From NCBI GenBank assembly GCA_944391225.1, contig CALXSS010000016.1, positions 1-37,235 of the forward strand: DNA of 37,235 bases. The letters run 5' to 3'. Numbering within the stretch: position 1 is the stretch's first letter; each line of letters begins with the position of its first letter. The translations under genes and the position numbers were made by a program. The stretch comes from an uncultured Clostridia bacterium. GTDB lineage: Bacteria; Bacillota; Clostridia; UBA1381. Positions 7,244-16,473 of this stretch are shown here, in pieces. Below the pieces are notes generated by a model, which saw nothing but the letters and a program-made list of their open reading frames with translations, made no database searches and was not told where the DNA came from.

Positions 7244-9274
7244 TCAGTTCATGACGATCTCATCGCTGATAAGCTCATCGCATTTTTTCTTAAGCAGAGG
7301 ATAGTTTTTTAGTCCTGCCTCTGTAATATCCTTTGCAGCCTGCTGTGACAGCTTAAGAATATTTCTATCCTCGAAAAGATTGGCTATTTTCATTTCGGGC
7401 AACCCGTGCTGACGTGTGCCAAAAAAATCGCCCGGTCCGCGCAGTTTAAGATCCTGCTCGCTTATATAGAAACCATCATTTGAAATGCACATAGTCTCCA
7501 TTCGTTTTTTAGTTATCTCGTTATCGGAATCGGTAATAAGAATGCAGTGAGCCTGATCGCCGCCGCGTCCTACTCTGCCGCGCAGCTGGTGCAGCTGTGA
7601 AAGACCGAATCTTTCAGCATTTTCTATCGCCATTATGTTGGCGTTCGGAACATTTACACCGACCTCTATAACAGTAGTGGCAACAAGCAGCTGGATAGTA
7701 CCTGCAGAAAACTCTGTCATGACCTGATCTTTATCTTTTGCCTTCATCTTGCCGTGCATGAGTCCGACCTTTATATCAGGATAAGCTGTAGCAAGCTTTT
7801 CAGCAAGTTCCTCGGAGTTTTTCAAGTCACTGTTTTCCGTTTCAGCAACGAGCGGGCACACAACATAAGCCTGCATACCTTTTCGTATATTATCAGCTAT
7901 AAAGTTATAAACCCGTTCTCTCATATTTGCGGTCACAGAATAGGTCTTAACCGGCTTTCTGCCCGGGGGGAGCTCGTCGATTACAGAGATTTCAAGGTCT
8001 CCGTAAAGGATAAGAGCAAGTGTTCGCGGTATCGGCGTTGCCGACATGATGAGCATATGCGGAAAATGACCTTTTGCCTGAAGCTTTGCTCTTTGTTCCA
8101 CTCCAAAGCGATGCTGTTCATCGGCAACAACAAAACCAAGCTTGTTAAATTCTACATTTTCCTGTATTATAGCGTGAGTGCCTATCACAACATCGGCGGC
8201 GCCGTCGGCTATCTTTGCGAGCGCATCTCTTTTCTCTTTGGCTTTCATACTGCCTGTAAGCAATATCACATTGATCCCGAATGATTCAAACATGAAAGAC
8301 AACGAATCCATATGCTGCTGCGCAAGTATTTCGGTGGGCGCCATCATAGCTGCCTGTACGCCGTTTTTTACAGCCATATATATTGCTGCAGCGGCAACAG
8401 CGGTTTTTCCTGATCCAACATCGCCCTGAACAAGCCTGTTCATTTGTATTCCTGACCGGCAGTCGCGACAGATCTCGTTTATGGTTCGTTTCTGAGCGTT
8501 TGTAAGGTCAAAGGGCAGGGAATCAGTAAATTCTCGAATACATTTAAGATCAGAAAACACCTGCCCGGCATTGGTTTTATTTTTACCGCGCCGCAAGGAG
8601 AGCGCGAGCTGAAGTATGAGCAGTTCCTCAAATACAAATCTTTCTCGCGCTATATTATAGCTTTCAAAATCTCTGGGAAAATGGATGTTGCGCATTGAAA
8701 AATTCAATTCAGCAATTTTATATTTCTCTCTCACAGTTTGCGGCAAATATTCTTCAAGCTTGCCCATATCATTTATTGCAAGCTCCATAACGGACTGAAG
8801 GACCTTTTGTGAAAGACCGGAGCTTAACGGGTATATAGGTATTATTTTTCCTGTATAGCGTTCATTGCCGTATTTCTCATAAACAGGCGCGGTCATTTGC
8901 AGCCTGCCCTGCTTGTTTTTGCCTACCTTACCGAAAAAAACATATTTCTCATTTTCAGCAAAATTGTTTTTAACATATTTATTATTGTACCACACAAGGT
9001 TGATCATGCCTGAATCGTCATATACAGTCATTGAGGTGATAAGCATATTTCGCTTTATATACTTGTCTGCCGGAAGTCTGTATACAGTAGCTGCAATACA
9101 GACAGTTTCGCCGTCTATACATTCTGATATCGGCTTAATCTTAGAACGATCCTCGTAAGAGCGCGGGAAAAAATATAGAATATCGCGCACCGTATGTATA
9201 CCTTTTTTTGCAAAAGCTTCGGCGCGTTTTTCACCTACTCCTTTAAGATAACGTATAGGCTTGTCAAGTTCCAT
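7244..9274 (-). CDS. recG: ATP-dependent DNA helicase RecG
   Basis: A 676-residue superfamily 2 helicase that regresses stalled replication forks and branch-migrates Holliday junctions. The N-terminal wedge/OB region starts with LDKPIRYLKGVGEKRAEAF. Helicase motifs follow: Walker A GDVGSGKTAVA (near 300), DEQH (near 401), SATPIPRTLAL (near 427) and the LRGRVGRGGDQAHC motif VI (near 592), then the RecG C-terminal FFGTRQHGLPE block. The start at 9274 gives the normal length (about 680); a longer frame to 9358 adds an unconserved leader that runs into asp23. A GGGAG lies 13 nt upstream, rather distant. It is the last gene of the cca-recombinase-asp23-recG operon. Confidence 0.95.
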   Translation of the reverse strand: MELDKPIRYLKGVGEKRAEAFAKKGIHTVRDILYFFPRSYEDRSKIKPISECIDGETVCIAATVYRLPADKYIKRNMLITSMTVYDDSGMINLVWYNNKYVKNNFAENEKYVFFGKVGKNKQGRLQMTAPVYEKYGNERYTGKIIPIYPLSSGLSQKVLQSVMELAINDMGKLEEYLPQTVREKYKIAELNFSMRNIHFPRDFESYNIARERFVFEELLILQLALSLRRGKNKTNAGQVFSDLKCIREFTDSLPFDLTNAQKRTINEICRDCRSGIQMNRLVQGDVGSGKTAVAAAAIYMAVKNGVQAAMMAPTEILAQQHMDSLSFMFESFGINVILLTGSMKAKEKRDALAKIADGAADVVIGTHAIIQENVEFNKLGFVVADEQHRFGVEQRAKLQAKGHFPHMLIMSATPIPRTLALILYGDLEISVIDELPPGRKPVKTYSVTANMRERVYNFIADNIRKGMQAYVVCPLVAETENSDLKNSEELAEKLATAYPDIKVGLMHGKMKAKDKDQVMTEFSAGTIQLLVATTVIEVGVNVPNANIMAIENAERFGLSQLHQLRGRVGRGGDQAHCILITDSDNEITKKRMETMCISNDGFYISEQDLKLRGPGDFFGTRQHGLPEMKIANLFEDRNILKLSQQAAKDITEAGLKNYPLLKKKCDELISDEIVMN

Positions 9275-9293
9275 TATGATATATATGCTCCCT

Positions 9294-9629
9294 TCAATTG
9301 CGAATACCCTCGACAAACACCTTGACCTTGCTGACGGGTATGCCCATATTGCTTTCAAGCTCGTTCTTGATTTTTTCTGATATGCCTGAGCATATCCTGT
9401 TCACGTTTGCGCCGTAAACAGTGTATATCGAGAGCTCTACAACAAGACCTGAATCGGTTTTTGTAAAATGCACACTGCGGTTCTTGTATCCGTTAAGGAA
9501 CGAGCGCTGTCTGCGCTTAGAAGAAATGCCTGCTACACCGTCCTGGGTTTTAGCTATATATTCAGCCATTTGGGCGGCGGCGCGCAAGGAAACAGTGACG
9601 GTTCCTTTTGCTGTCTCAGAATTATTCAT
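9294..9629 (-). CDS. Asp23/Gls24 family envelope stress protein
   Basis: A 111-residue protein of the Asp23/Gls24 (YqhY/YloU) family, small proteins linked to the Gram-positive envelope and, for YqhY/YloU members, to fatty-acid control or unknown housekeeping roles. Family features are the AAAQMAEYIAKTQDGVAGI helix-strand and the C-terminal VKVFVEGIRN strand. The start at 9629 is chosen for the GGAGA 6 nt upstream. Its ATG lies inside the last codons of the recombinase gene (8-base overlap), indicating coupled translation. recG begins 19 bases after its stop. Which subfamily it belongs to cannot be decided by eye. Confidence 0.82.
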   Translation of the reverse strand: MNNSETAKGTVTVSLRAAAQMAEYIAKTQDGVAGISSKRRQRSFLNGYKNRSVHFTKTDSGLVVELSIYTVYGANVNRICSGISEKIKNELESNMGIPVSKVKVFVEGIRN

Positions 9630-10704
9630 TGCCGTCTCCTTTCTGCTTGTTGGTATCCTCATTTCCGGTTATATCGAAGCTGCGCATTATCTGCCTGCGC
9701 TTTTCGGCGGCATACTGAGTATAGTATCTGTGTGTGACCTCAATATTCTTATGACCCATAAGCTCCGCGACCATCTTTATATCTACGCCATCTGCGATCA
9801 TATTGCACGCGAAGGTGCGCCTCAGAGCGTGCGGGTGCATTTTATCAGGATCTGTTATGCCTGCCGCGCGGCAGTAGCTTTTCAGATTTTTTTCGACAGT
9901 CTGCGGGAGAATACGTTTGCCGTTTCGGCTTATAAAAAGAGCGTCCTTGTCCTTTACGTTCTGCATTTCGAGCCGCTCGTCCATATATTTAAGCATTTCA
10001 TTTTCTACCTGAAGCGGCATGAATATTTCCTGCTGATCGCCGCCCTTGCGTGTGACTATAAAGGATGAAGATTCAAAATCAACATCGTTTATGTTAAGAT
10101 TGACAAGCTCGCTCACACGGCAGCCTGTGCCCAGATAAGCTATAAACAGCGCTATATCTCTTTGCTTGCGATTGAGGTATGAGGCTTTGCTGCGTCCTTC
10201 AAAATAGTTTTCTCCCTCATAAAGCACATCAATCAGCCTGATCGTATCCTGAGTGGTAAGCGGTTTTTTCATTTTCTGGTGGATCTTTTTAAAATCAAGC
10301 TTATCTGTTATGTTATGGTCTATAAGATCATTTTTGTACAGATACATATACAGGCCGCGTATACCGGAAAGCTTTCTGTTTATGCCGTATTCGTTGTTTC
10401 TGCGGGTGCGCTTTATGGTTTTCCCGGCTGCGTTTATATATTCGCTTTCATATTCCTGCAGATATGCCTTGAAACCGTTAAGATCACGCAGAGTAACCTT
10501 ATTTAGATCATCCGGCGTGAAATCCTCTATATTTTCAATTTCCTTGAAGCAAAATTTTTTAAGATATTCAAGGAATATTTTTATATCTATGCTATATCCG
10601 ATCTGAGTATTTATACTTTCTCCGTTGTATGCGATCTCTATATAGTCAAAGACAAAATCAGGGAGTTTGGTAAGCATTTTGGTAAGATCTATATATTTGC
10701 TCAT
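9622..10704 (-). CDS. Tyrosine recombinase, Xer-like
   Basis: A 360-residue site-specific recombinase. The N-terminal SAM-like core-binding domain (about 12-130) is followed by the catalytic domain (about 148-345) with all expected residues: R196 (GTGCRVSEL), K220 (TRKGGDQ), H292 and R295 (HPHALRRTF), H318 (MGHKN) and nucleophile Y327. It is longer than XerC/XerD (about 300). The length and an N-terminal LPDFVFDY stretch recall single-protein Xer systems such as XerS. The location in a housekeeping operon (its ATG overlaps the cca stop by 4 bases), with no excisionase or att-like repeat nearby, argues for a chromosome-resolution or domesticated enzyme over a mobile-element integrase. Which role applies is inference. 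Confidence 0.85.
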   Translation of the reverse strand: MSKYIDLTKMLTKLPDFVFDYIEIAYNGESINTQIGYSIDIKIFLEYLKKFCFKEIENIEDFTPDDLNKVTLRDLNGFKAYLQEYESEYINAAGKTIKRTRRNNEYGINRKLSGIRGLYMYLYKNDLIDHNITDKLDFKKIHQKMKKPLTTQDTIRLIDVLYEGENYFEGRSKASYLNRKQRDIALFIAYLGTGCRVSELVNLNINDVDFESSSFIVTRKGGDQQEIFMPLQVENEMLKYMDERLEMQNVKDKDALFISRNGKRILPQTVEKNLKSYCRAAGITDPDKMHPHALRRTFACNMIADGVDIKMVAELMGHKNIEVTHRYYTQYAAEKRRQIMRSFDITGNEDTNKQKGDGNE

Positions 10705-12041
10705 CTGTACTTCCTCTTTCTGATTTCTTTAGCTCGTTTGAGCAGATATGTTCTGTTATTCAGCTCCGGCTTGATTATTACCTCGTCAAGAAGTATTTTC
10801 AGCGTATCTCCTATTTCTCTTCCCTGCTTGTATCCGCATTTCATAAGATCTGTACCGTTTACAACAAGGTCAGATACTCTGTAAGGCTGTTTTGAAGCAA
10901 GTACCTGTCTGTATATATTGAGCCCGCCGTTTATGCGTCTGAGCTTTTCAGGCAGATGCTTTGGGCTTTTAGCCATATTGTCAGCCTTTTGCAGAATAAG
11001 CAGCTTTTCAAAAAGTTCTTCTCCTGTTTTGGCCATCATTCTCTTTACAGCGGTATAGTTTGGCTCAACTCTGTAATCATGGTTCTCTACCAGCAGCGCT
11101 ATATCGCGTATGGAGGCTGAATCCATGTGAAGCTTATGGAGCACGTCCACGGTTATTCTGCGGCTTTCCCGATGATGACCGTAAAAATGTATTATACCGT
11201 TTTGGTCGGTAGAGGGGCAGCAGGGTTTTCCAGTGTCATGCAGCAATGCAGCCCAGCGCAGGACAAGATCCGGCGGCGTGTTTTTCACCGTCTGCATTAT
11301 ATGCTCGCCAACATCGTATATGTGGTATTTATTTCTTTGCGGCTCGCCAAAGCACCGTTCAAGCTGAGGCAGAATAAATGTCAAAAGTCCGAGTCTGTGC
11401 AAGTCGCGTATATAATCGGGATGATCTGAAAGCAGGATCTTGTTAAGCTCCTCAAGGATCCTCTCAGAGCTGACTTTTTTTATTAGCACAGAATATTTTT
11501 TTATAGCTGATTCAGTATCAGTATCAATAGTAAAATCAAGAACAGACTTGAACCGAACAGCTCTCAGCATCCTCAGGGCATCTTCCTTGAACCGCTGCTC
11601 CGGATCGCCTACGCAGCGGATTATTTTGTTTTTAATATCATCTCTGCCACCGAAAAAGTCAAGCAGCCCGGTGTATGGATCGTACATCATCGCATTGACT
11701 GTAAAGTCGCGCCGCAGACAATCCTCTCGAGGATCAACAACAAATTCGACCTTGTCAGGATGCCTGCCGTCAATATAATTCCCGTCATGGCGGAAGGTCG
11801 TGACTTCATAGCCGGTTTTGTTTTCAATGACCGTAACAGTACCGTGCTTTATGCCCGTGTCTATAGTTCTGCTGAAAAGACGCTTTATATCGTCCGGTCT
11901 GGCGCTTGATGCTATGTCGTAATCATGAGGAGTTTTGCCCATAATAAGATCACGAACAGCTCCGCCTGCTATATAGGCTTCAAAGCCTGCTTTCTTGAGC
12001 CTTGCAAGCACGCTCCTTGCACCTTCATCAATATCGAGCAT
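10701..12041 (-). CDS. cca: CCA tRNA nucleotidyltransferase with HD domain
   Basis: A 446-residue class II nucleotidyltransferase that builds or repairs the 3' CCA end of tRNAs. The catalytic head shows GGAVRD (about 26-31), the DYD metal pair (about 40-42) and the RRDFTVNAM motif (about 111). A C-terminal HD domain (LLHDTGKP, near 265) is present, as in many Firmicute enzymes, and may add phosphohydrolase activity. The start is ATG at 12041; a TTG one codon upstream (12044) is an alternative, with slightly better spacing from the GGAGG. It is the first gene of the operon and is followed by the recombinase through an ATGA overlap. Confidence 0.93.
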   Translation of the reverse strand: MLDIDEGARSVLARLKKAGFEAYIAGGAVRDLIMGKTPHDYDIASSARPDDIKRLFSRTIDTGIKHGTVTVIENKTGYEVTTFRHDGNYIDGRHPDKVEFVVDPREDCLRRDFTVNAMMYDPYTGLLDFFGGRDDIKNKIIRCVGDPEQRFKEDALRMLRAVRFKSVLDFTIDTDTESAIKKYSVLIKKVSSERILEELNKILLSDHPDYIRDLHRLGLLTFILPQLERCFGEPQRNKYHIYDVGEHIMQTVKNTPPDLVLRWAALLHDTGKPCCPSTDQNGIIHFYGHHRESRRITVDVLHKLHMDSASIRDIALLVENHDYRVEPNYTAVKRMMAKTGEELFEKLLILQKADNMAKSPKHLPEKLRRINGGLNIYRQVLASKQPYRVSDLVVNGTDLMKCGYKQGREIGDTLKILLDEVIIKPELNNRTYLLKRAKEIRKRKYR

Positions 12042-12093
12042 CAAAACATATCACCTCCCGGATAGAAATTTATTTCACACTGATCCAATGATA

Positions 12094-12122
12094 ATTTTAT
12101 CATAAAAACAGGCTCAGGTCAA
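12094..12122 (-). promoter_or_regulatory. Promoter of the cca-recombinase-asp23-recG operon
   Basis: On the minus strand, TTGACC (12122-12117), 17-nt spacer, TAAAAT (12099-12094) with an upstream TGA extension. The -10 lies within an ATGATAA/TTATCAT palindrome. Confidence 0.75.
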
Positions 12123-12233
12123 TATGAATAGCATGATAAGTTTTATATAAATTTGATATATTTCAGCATATATAAAGATCAATATTATAAAATTCCAACA
12201 AAACCGGGGCTGTATTATTAGCAGTCATGAATA

Positions 12234-12262
12234 TTGACATTTAATGCTTTTTAAGGTATCAT
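12234..12262 (+). promoter_or_regulatory. Promoter of the [FeFe]-hydrogenase gene
   Basis: Perfect TTGACA (12234-12239), 17-nt spacer, TATCAT (12257-12262). The leader is about 75 nt. The AAGGGG ribosome-binding site is at 12331-12336. Confidence 0.75.
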
Positions 12263-12346
12263 TATTATATAAGCATATGAACAGAGTTATGCGCTGATGA
12301 GCGCACATATCGGCGCGTAAAAAAATTATAAAGGGGAAATGTGTAC

Positions 12347-13831
12347 ATGAAAAGAGACGACATAAGATTTGAGCTTAAGCATGAAGTGCTTAAAGAGGTT
12401 GCGGAAAATGAGTTCAACGGAACAATGACCAGTGAGGCTGCCGAGGCAATACCGTTCAATATTATTCCGGGAATAACCCCTAAGTTCCGTTGCTGCGTAT
12501 ATAAGGAAAGAGAGATAATTCGTCAGCGCGTAAGGCTTGCGATGGGACAGACGCCTATACCCGAAAACAATGTTGAAAATCTGACAATGAACAGACATGT
12601 CGTGCAGGTCATTCCGGCGGCATGCGAGGGTTGTCCTATAAACCGATTCCAGGTAACGGAAAACTGTCAGAACTGTATGCAGAAAGCGTGCCAGAAAGCG
12701 TGCGCATTCGGAGCTATTTCAATTACACCACGCGGAGCGTACATAGATCAGTCAAAATGCCATGAATGCGGGAAATGTGCTGAGTCATGCCCATACCACG
12801 CTATAGCGGATCTTATGCGCCCATGTATGCGCAGCTGTGATGTGAACGCTATTTCAATAGGAAGTGATAAGCTTGCTCGCATAGACAACAAAAAATGTAT
12901 AGCCTGTGGTCACTGTGCAGTGGCGTGTCCGTTTGGAGCTATATCGGATATATCATACATAACTCATGTAATTAAGGAAATAAAGAATCCTGACCGCGTA
13001 ACGGTCGCAATACCCGCTCCGGCGGCGGAGGGACAGTTCGGTCCGAACGTCACCATAGGCAGACTGAAAACAGCGCTTAAAAAGCTGGGATTTGATTATG
13101 TTTATGAGGTTGCGTTAGGCGGCGATCTGGTTTCGATGAACGAGGCTAAGGAGCTTATTGAGCGCAAGGAGGAGGGCAAAAAAATGACAACCTCCTGCTG
13201 CCCTGCATTTGTAAATCTTATAAGAAAGCATTATCCTAATCTTATGGAATATGTGTCAACAACAGTATCGCCAATGCAGGCAAATGTAAGATATATTCTT
13301 GAAAAGCACCCGGGAGCGTACATAGTGTTTATAGGACCATGTATAGCAAAGAAGTTTGAGGCTGAGATGATGCAGGCGCCTGATGCGGTAATGACCTTTG
13401 AAGAGCTTAACGGATTGTTTGACGCCCGCCGCATAGACCCGTCTGAGTGCGAGGAGGATATGACAGCCGATGCTACATCATATGGACGCAGATTCTCAGC
13501 AAGCGGCGGTGTAGCGCAGTCGGTAATAAAGGCGGCGGCGGAAAATGGCTGCATGGACATAAAGGCACGCCAGTGCTCGGGAGTAAAGGAATGCAAGGTG
13601 GCGTTGGCGATGCTCAGAGTGAACAAGCTACCTGAGGATATTATAGAGGGTATGGCATGCGAGGGAGGTTGTATTGCCGGACCGGGATCGGTAGCAGATC
13701 TTAAGCAGCTCAAGGCGGCACGTCTAAAGAAGATAAAGGATAAGGATTCCGACAGTATAACCGAAATGATAAACAAGATGGACGCAAACGATGTGGATAT
13801 GATAAGAAAGAGCTTTAATATGCCCGAATAA
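12347..13831 (+). CDS. Monomeric [FeFe]-hydrogenase, probable group B
   Basis: A 494-residue iron-sulfur enzyme expected to evolve H2 from reduced ferredoxin, a usual electron sink in fermenters. The N-terminal half has cysteine-rich ferredoxin-like clusters (near 92-115, 138-150 and 184-196; the last two are CxxCGxC...CP types). The H-cluster motifs are TSCCPAF (near 281), GPCIAKKFE (near 329) and MACEGGCIAGPG (near 436). All cluster-binding cysteines are present. TSCCPA in place of TSCCPGW, GPC in place of MPC and the short C-terminus fit group B, not group A or the sensory PAS-containing group C. The start at 12347 is chosen for spacing; GTG at 12341 is too close to the AAGGGG. No maturation genes (hydEFG) or partner subunits are in the window. 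Confidence 0.87.
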   Translation: MKRDDIRFELKHEVLKEVAENEFNGTMTSEAAEAIPFNIIPGITPKFRCCVYKEREIIRQRVRLAMGQTPIPENNVENLTMNRHVVQVIPAACEGCPINRFQVTENCQNCMQKACQKACAFGAISITPRGAYIDQSKCHECGKCAESCPYHAIADLMRPCMRSCDVNAISIGSDKLARIDNKKCIACGHCAVACPFGAISDISYITHVIKEIKNPDRVTVAIPAPAAEGQFGPNVTIGRLKTALKKLGFDYVYEVALGGDLVSMNEAKELIERKEEGKKMTTSCCPAFVNLIRKHYPNLMEYVSTTVSPMQANVRYILEKHPGAYIVFIGPCIAKKFEAEMMQAPDAVMTFEELNGLFDARRIDPSECEEDMTADATSYGRRFSASGGVAQSVIKAAAENGCMDIKARQCSGVKECKVALAMLRVNKLPEDIIEGMACEGGCIAGPGSVADLKQLKAARLKKIKDKDSDSITEMINKMDANDVDMIRKSFNMPE

Positions 13832-13839
13832 ACGATAAT

Positions 13840-13878
13840 GAGGCTGCTGCAAAACTCAACGAGCTTTGCAGCAGCCTC
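13840..13878. repeat. Palindromic hairpin after the hydrogenase gene, related to 6732-6770
   Basis: An 18-nt left arm pairs with an 18-nt right arm with one mismatch around the loop AAC. It shares sequence and loop with the hairpin at 6732-6770. Where one has GTT/AAC in the stem the other has GCT/AGC, a compensatory change. It lies 9 bases after the hydrogenase stop, between convergent genes, and may act as a terminator although the T tract is weak. Confidence 0.6.
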
Positions 13879-13966
13879 TTAACTATAGCTGCTGTAATCC
13901 ATAAAAATGACTTACCAGCTTTGTTCTTTTCTGTTTATGCAGCCTGTGTACTTTGCTGCAGCCACA

Positions 13967-14707
13967 TTATAGTATTTTTGAAAGAAAATCCTTTAATCTT
14001 GGGTTTTTAGGATTGTTGAATACCTCCTGCGGCGTGCCGTTTTCGGCGATAACGCCGTTATCAAAGAATATGACCTTTGAAGCCACTTCTCTGGCAAAGC
14101 CCATCTCATGTGTAACACACAGCATGGTTATGCCGCTTTTTGCAAGCTCTTTCATTACCTCAAGAACCTCGCCGACCATCTCAGGATCGAGCGCCGAGGT
14201 AGGCTCGTCAAACAATATGACCTCCGGATCCATAGCAAGCGCTCTTGCTATAGCCACTCTCTGCTTTTGACCGCCTGAAAGCTGGGAGGGATAGGACGAT
14301 GCTCTGTCGCCTAATCCAACTCTTGTAAGTATATCCATTGCCTTTTTCTGAGCCTCTACCTTTGGCACGTTTTTAAGCTTTATCGGAGCTATGGTAAGAT
14401 TGTCAAGTATGGTCATATGCGGGAACAGGTTGAAGTGCTGAAAGACCATCATCATTTTCTGACGCTGACGGTTGATGTTTGTTGAAGGTTTTGTCACATC
14501 TGTGCCGTCAAGATATATATTGCCCGACGTGGGCGTTTCAAGCATGTTCAGACATCTCAAAAAGGTAGATTTGCCGCATCCGGAAGGACCTATTATAACG
14601 AGTACCTCGCCCTTGTGTATCTCGATATTAACGCCGTTGAGCACGTTATTATCACCGAATGACTTATGGAGATCAACAACCTTTATCATTGCATCATTTG
14701 CGTTCAT
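13967..14707 (-). CDS. Polar amino acid ABC transporter, ATP-binding protein (GlnQ-like)
   Basis: A 246-residue ATPase that drives import through the permease encoded just upstream. It shows Walker [10 protein letters not shown] (near 40), Q-loop FQHFNLFPH (near 90), signature LSGGQKQR (near 143), Walker [14 protein letters not shown] (near 163) and the H-loop THEMGFA (near 199). The wording is that of the GlnQ/HisP/ArtP group. The start at 14707 has AAGGAG 11-16 nt upstream and overlaps the permease stop by 14 bases, so the two are translationally coupled. It is the last gene of the three-gene transporter unit. The exact amino acid is not determinable from sequence. Confidence 0.93.
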   Translation of the reverse strand: MNANDAMIKVVDLHKSFGDNNVLNGVNIEIHKGEVLVIIGPSGCGKSTFLRCLNMLETPTSGNIYLDGTDVTKPSTNINRQRQKMMMVFQHFNLFPHMTILDNLTIAPIKLKNVPKVEAQKKAMDILTRVGLGDRASSYPSQLSGGQKQRVAIARALAMDPEVILFDEPTSALDPEMVGEVLEVMKELAKSGITMLCVTHEMGFAREVASKVIFFDNGVIAENGTPQEVFNNPKNPRLKDFLSKIL

Positions 14708-15509
14708 CAGTCTTTAGTCTCCTTTCCATAATCTCTACCAGCTTTGTGAGTATCATTACTATAATAAGATAAACTATGGCTACAGCTATAAGCGGGATAA
14801 AAGCCTCATATGTACGGCTTCTTATAAAGTCGCCGCCGCGTGTGAGCTCGTTTATGCCTATATATCCGGCTATAGATGTTTCCTTTACAAGTACGATAAA
14901 TTCATTTCCAAGCGCCGGAAGAATATTTTTGAATGCCTGCGGCAGGATAAAATATATCATGGTTTGAGCATGAGTAAAGCCGAGGCTTCTGCCTGCCTCA
15001 AACTGACCTATATCGACCGAGGTTATTCCCGAACGCACTATTTCAGCTATATATGCCGATGAGTTGAGACCGAATGAAAGTATCGCCACAAATATCTTAT
15101 TAGCATTCGGCATAGTGAATATTACATAGTACATGATAAGCAGCTGAATGAGTGACGGCGTTCCGCGAATAACGGTAAGGTAAGCCTTTAGTATCCAGTC
15201 TATCACTTTACAAAATATATTTTTTTTCGGCATCATATCGAATGTGCTTCGCAGTATAGCGATTATAAAGCCGAGGAAAAGTCCTATTATCAGCGCAAAA
15301 AAACTGATTATGAGGGTGTTTACAAGACCGTCAGTAATATATTTCCATCTGTCTTCCTTTACAAAGTTCAGCACGAGCTTAGCCTTGAATTCTTCCCAAA
15401 AACCGCTGCCTGCTGCGGTATCATCGCCTGTGGCGTACACGATCGTACCAAAGACGAGAAGAAGTACAGCAATTGCGGCAAAATACACCATATATTTTTT
15501 CTTCTTCAT
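14694..15509 (-). CDS. Polar amino acid ABC transporter, permease
   Basis: A 271-residue membrane protein of the HisMQ/GlnP permease family. An N-terminal hydrophobic segment (about 7-26) and a short extracellular stretch precede the conserved core, beginning [16 protein letters not shown], with about five membrane spans. The cytoplasmic EAA loop that contacts the ATPase is clear ([23 protein letters not shown], near 185; only part quoted as the key region EAGRSLG). The start at 15509 follows AAAGGAG by 8 nt; a longer frame to 15551 is not supported. A single permease gene implies a homodimer. It lies downstream of a terminator-like hairpin after the binding-protein gene. Confidence 0.92.
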   Translation of the reverse strand: MKKKKYMVYFAAIAVLLLVFGTIVYATGDDTAAGSGFWEEFKAKLVLNFVKEDRWKYITDGLVNTLIISFFALIIGLFLGFIIAILRSTFDMMPKKNIFCKVIDWILKAYLTVIRGTPSLIQLLIMYYVIFTMPNANKIFVAILSFGLNSSAYIAEIVRSGITSVDIGQFEAGRSLGFTHAQTMIYFILPQAFKNILPALGNEFIVLVKETSIAGYIGINELTRGGDFIRSRTYEAFIPLIAVAIVYLIIVMILTKLVEIMERRLKTDERK

Positions 15510-15605
15510 TGTGATAACTCCTTTGTAAAAATGGTCTGTTATCGGCAGCAATGTATAATGCGCAGGTCTATGATCACGGAAAACCGCGGATCGCTCCGAG
15601 ATATG

Positions 15606-15638
15606 AAAAATGCAGAGGCTGGATCATGCCTCTGCATT
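15606..15638 (-). terminator. Intercistronic terminator/attenuator after the binding-protein gene
   Basis: On the minus strand an 11-bp perfect stem (15638-15628 with 15619-15609) is followed by a T run. It lies between the substrate-binding protein and permease genes. Partial termination here would give more binding protein than membrane components. Confidence 0.75.
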
Positions 15639-15651
15639 GAAGCCGTGCTCA

Positions 15652-16440
15652 TTATTCAGCGTCTGAGCCGATATATTTTTCAACGATAGAATCGATAGTG
15701 CCGTCAGCCTTAAGCTCTGCCAAAGCAGCATTGATCTTATCCTTTAATTCTGTGTTGTCCTTTGAAATACAGATAGCGTATTCTTCCTCCTCAAACGGAT
15801 CAGGAAGGATCGTGAGACCCTCGTTAGCGGCAACGAAAGCCTTTGCCGGCTCGCTGTCTATGATAACGCAGTCTATTTTGTTCTGCTTAAGAGCCTGAAC
15901 AGCGTCAGCGCCTTTCTGGTACTGCTCAACTGTAGCGCCCTCAACATCTGACGCGTATATATCGCCTGTTGTGCCGAGCTGAACGCCTATAGTCTTGCCT
16001 GCGAGATCATCAACTGATGCAACTGAGCTGCCCTCAGCGTTTACGATGATGACCTGAGTAGCGGTTGTATATGTGTCAGTAAAGTCAATGCTCTGAAGTC
16101 TGTCCTCAGTAATAGTCATACCTGCTACACCGACATCAGCCTTGCCTGACTGAACAGCCGGAATGATGGAATCAAACGCGATGTTGTCGATAACAAGCTC
16201 CATATCGAGCTTATCGCATATAGCCTGAGCTATATCAACATCTATGCCTACCACCTCGTTGCTCTCCATATATTCATACGGCGGGAACTCAGCGTTTGTA
16301 GCCATTGTAAGAGTTGCCTTTTCTGATACTGGATCAGTTGAATCTGCGGTGTTGTTGTCTGTAGTGCTGCCGCATCCAGCTAAAAGAGCTGTGCATGAGA
16401 GCGCAGCTGTAAGTGCGATTGCTAAAAACTTTTTTGACAT
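15652..16440 (-). CDS. Polar amino acid ABC transporter, substrate-binding lipoprotein
   Basis: A 262-residue periplasmic-binding-protein-like lipoprotein (family 3). A lipobox LLAGC places the lipidated cysteine at residue 23, anchoring it outside the membrane. A low-complexity Thr/Asp linker leads to the bilobed domain (about 42-258), with the usual ATNAEFPPYEY strand, VGIDVDIAQAI helix, DVGVAGMTIT ligand segment and IGVQLGTTGD hinge. The family binds glutamine, arginine, histidine, cystine or similar. The TTATQVIIV segment does not settle which. The start at 16440 follows GGAGG with good spacing. It is the first gene of the transporter unit, from its own promoter. Confidence 0.93.
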   Translation of the reverse strand: MSKKFLAIALTAALSCTALLAGCGSTTDNNTADSTDPVSEKATLTMATNAEFPPYEYMESNEVVGIDVDIAQAICDKLDMELVIDNIAFDSIIPAVQSGKADVGVAGMTITEDRLQSIDFTDTYTTATQVIIVNAEGSSVASVDDLAGKTIGVQLGTTGDIYASDVEGATVEQYQKGADAVQALKQNKIDCVIIDSEPAKAFVAANEGLTILPDPFEEEEYAICISKDNTELKDKINAALAELKADGTIDSIVEKYIGSDAE

Positions 16441-16473
16441 TATTTATTCCTCCAAAATAATTTTTCAATAGAT

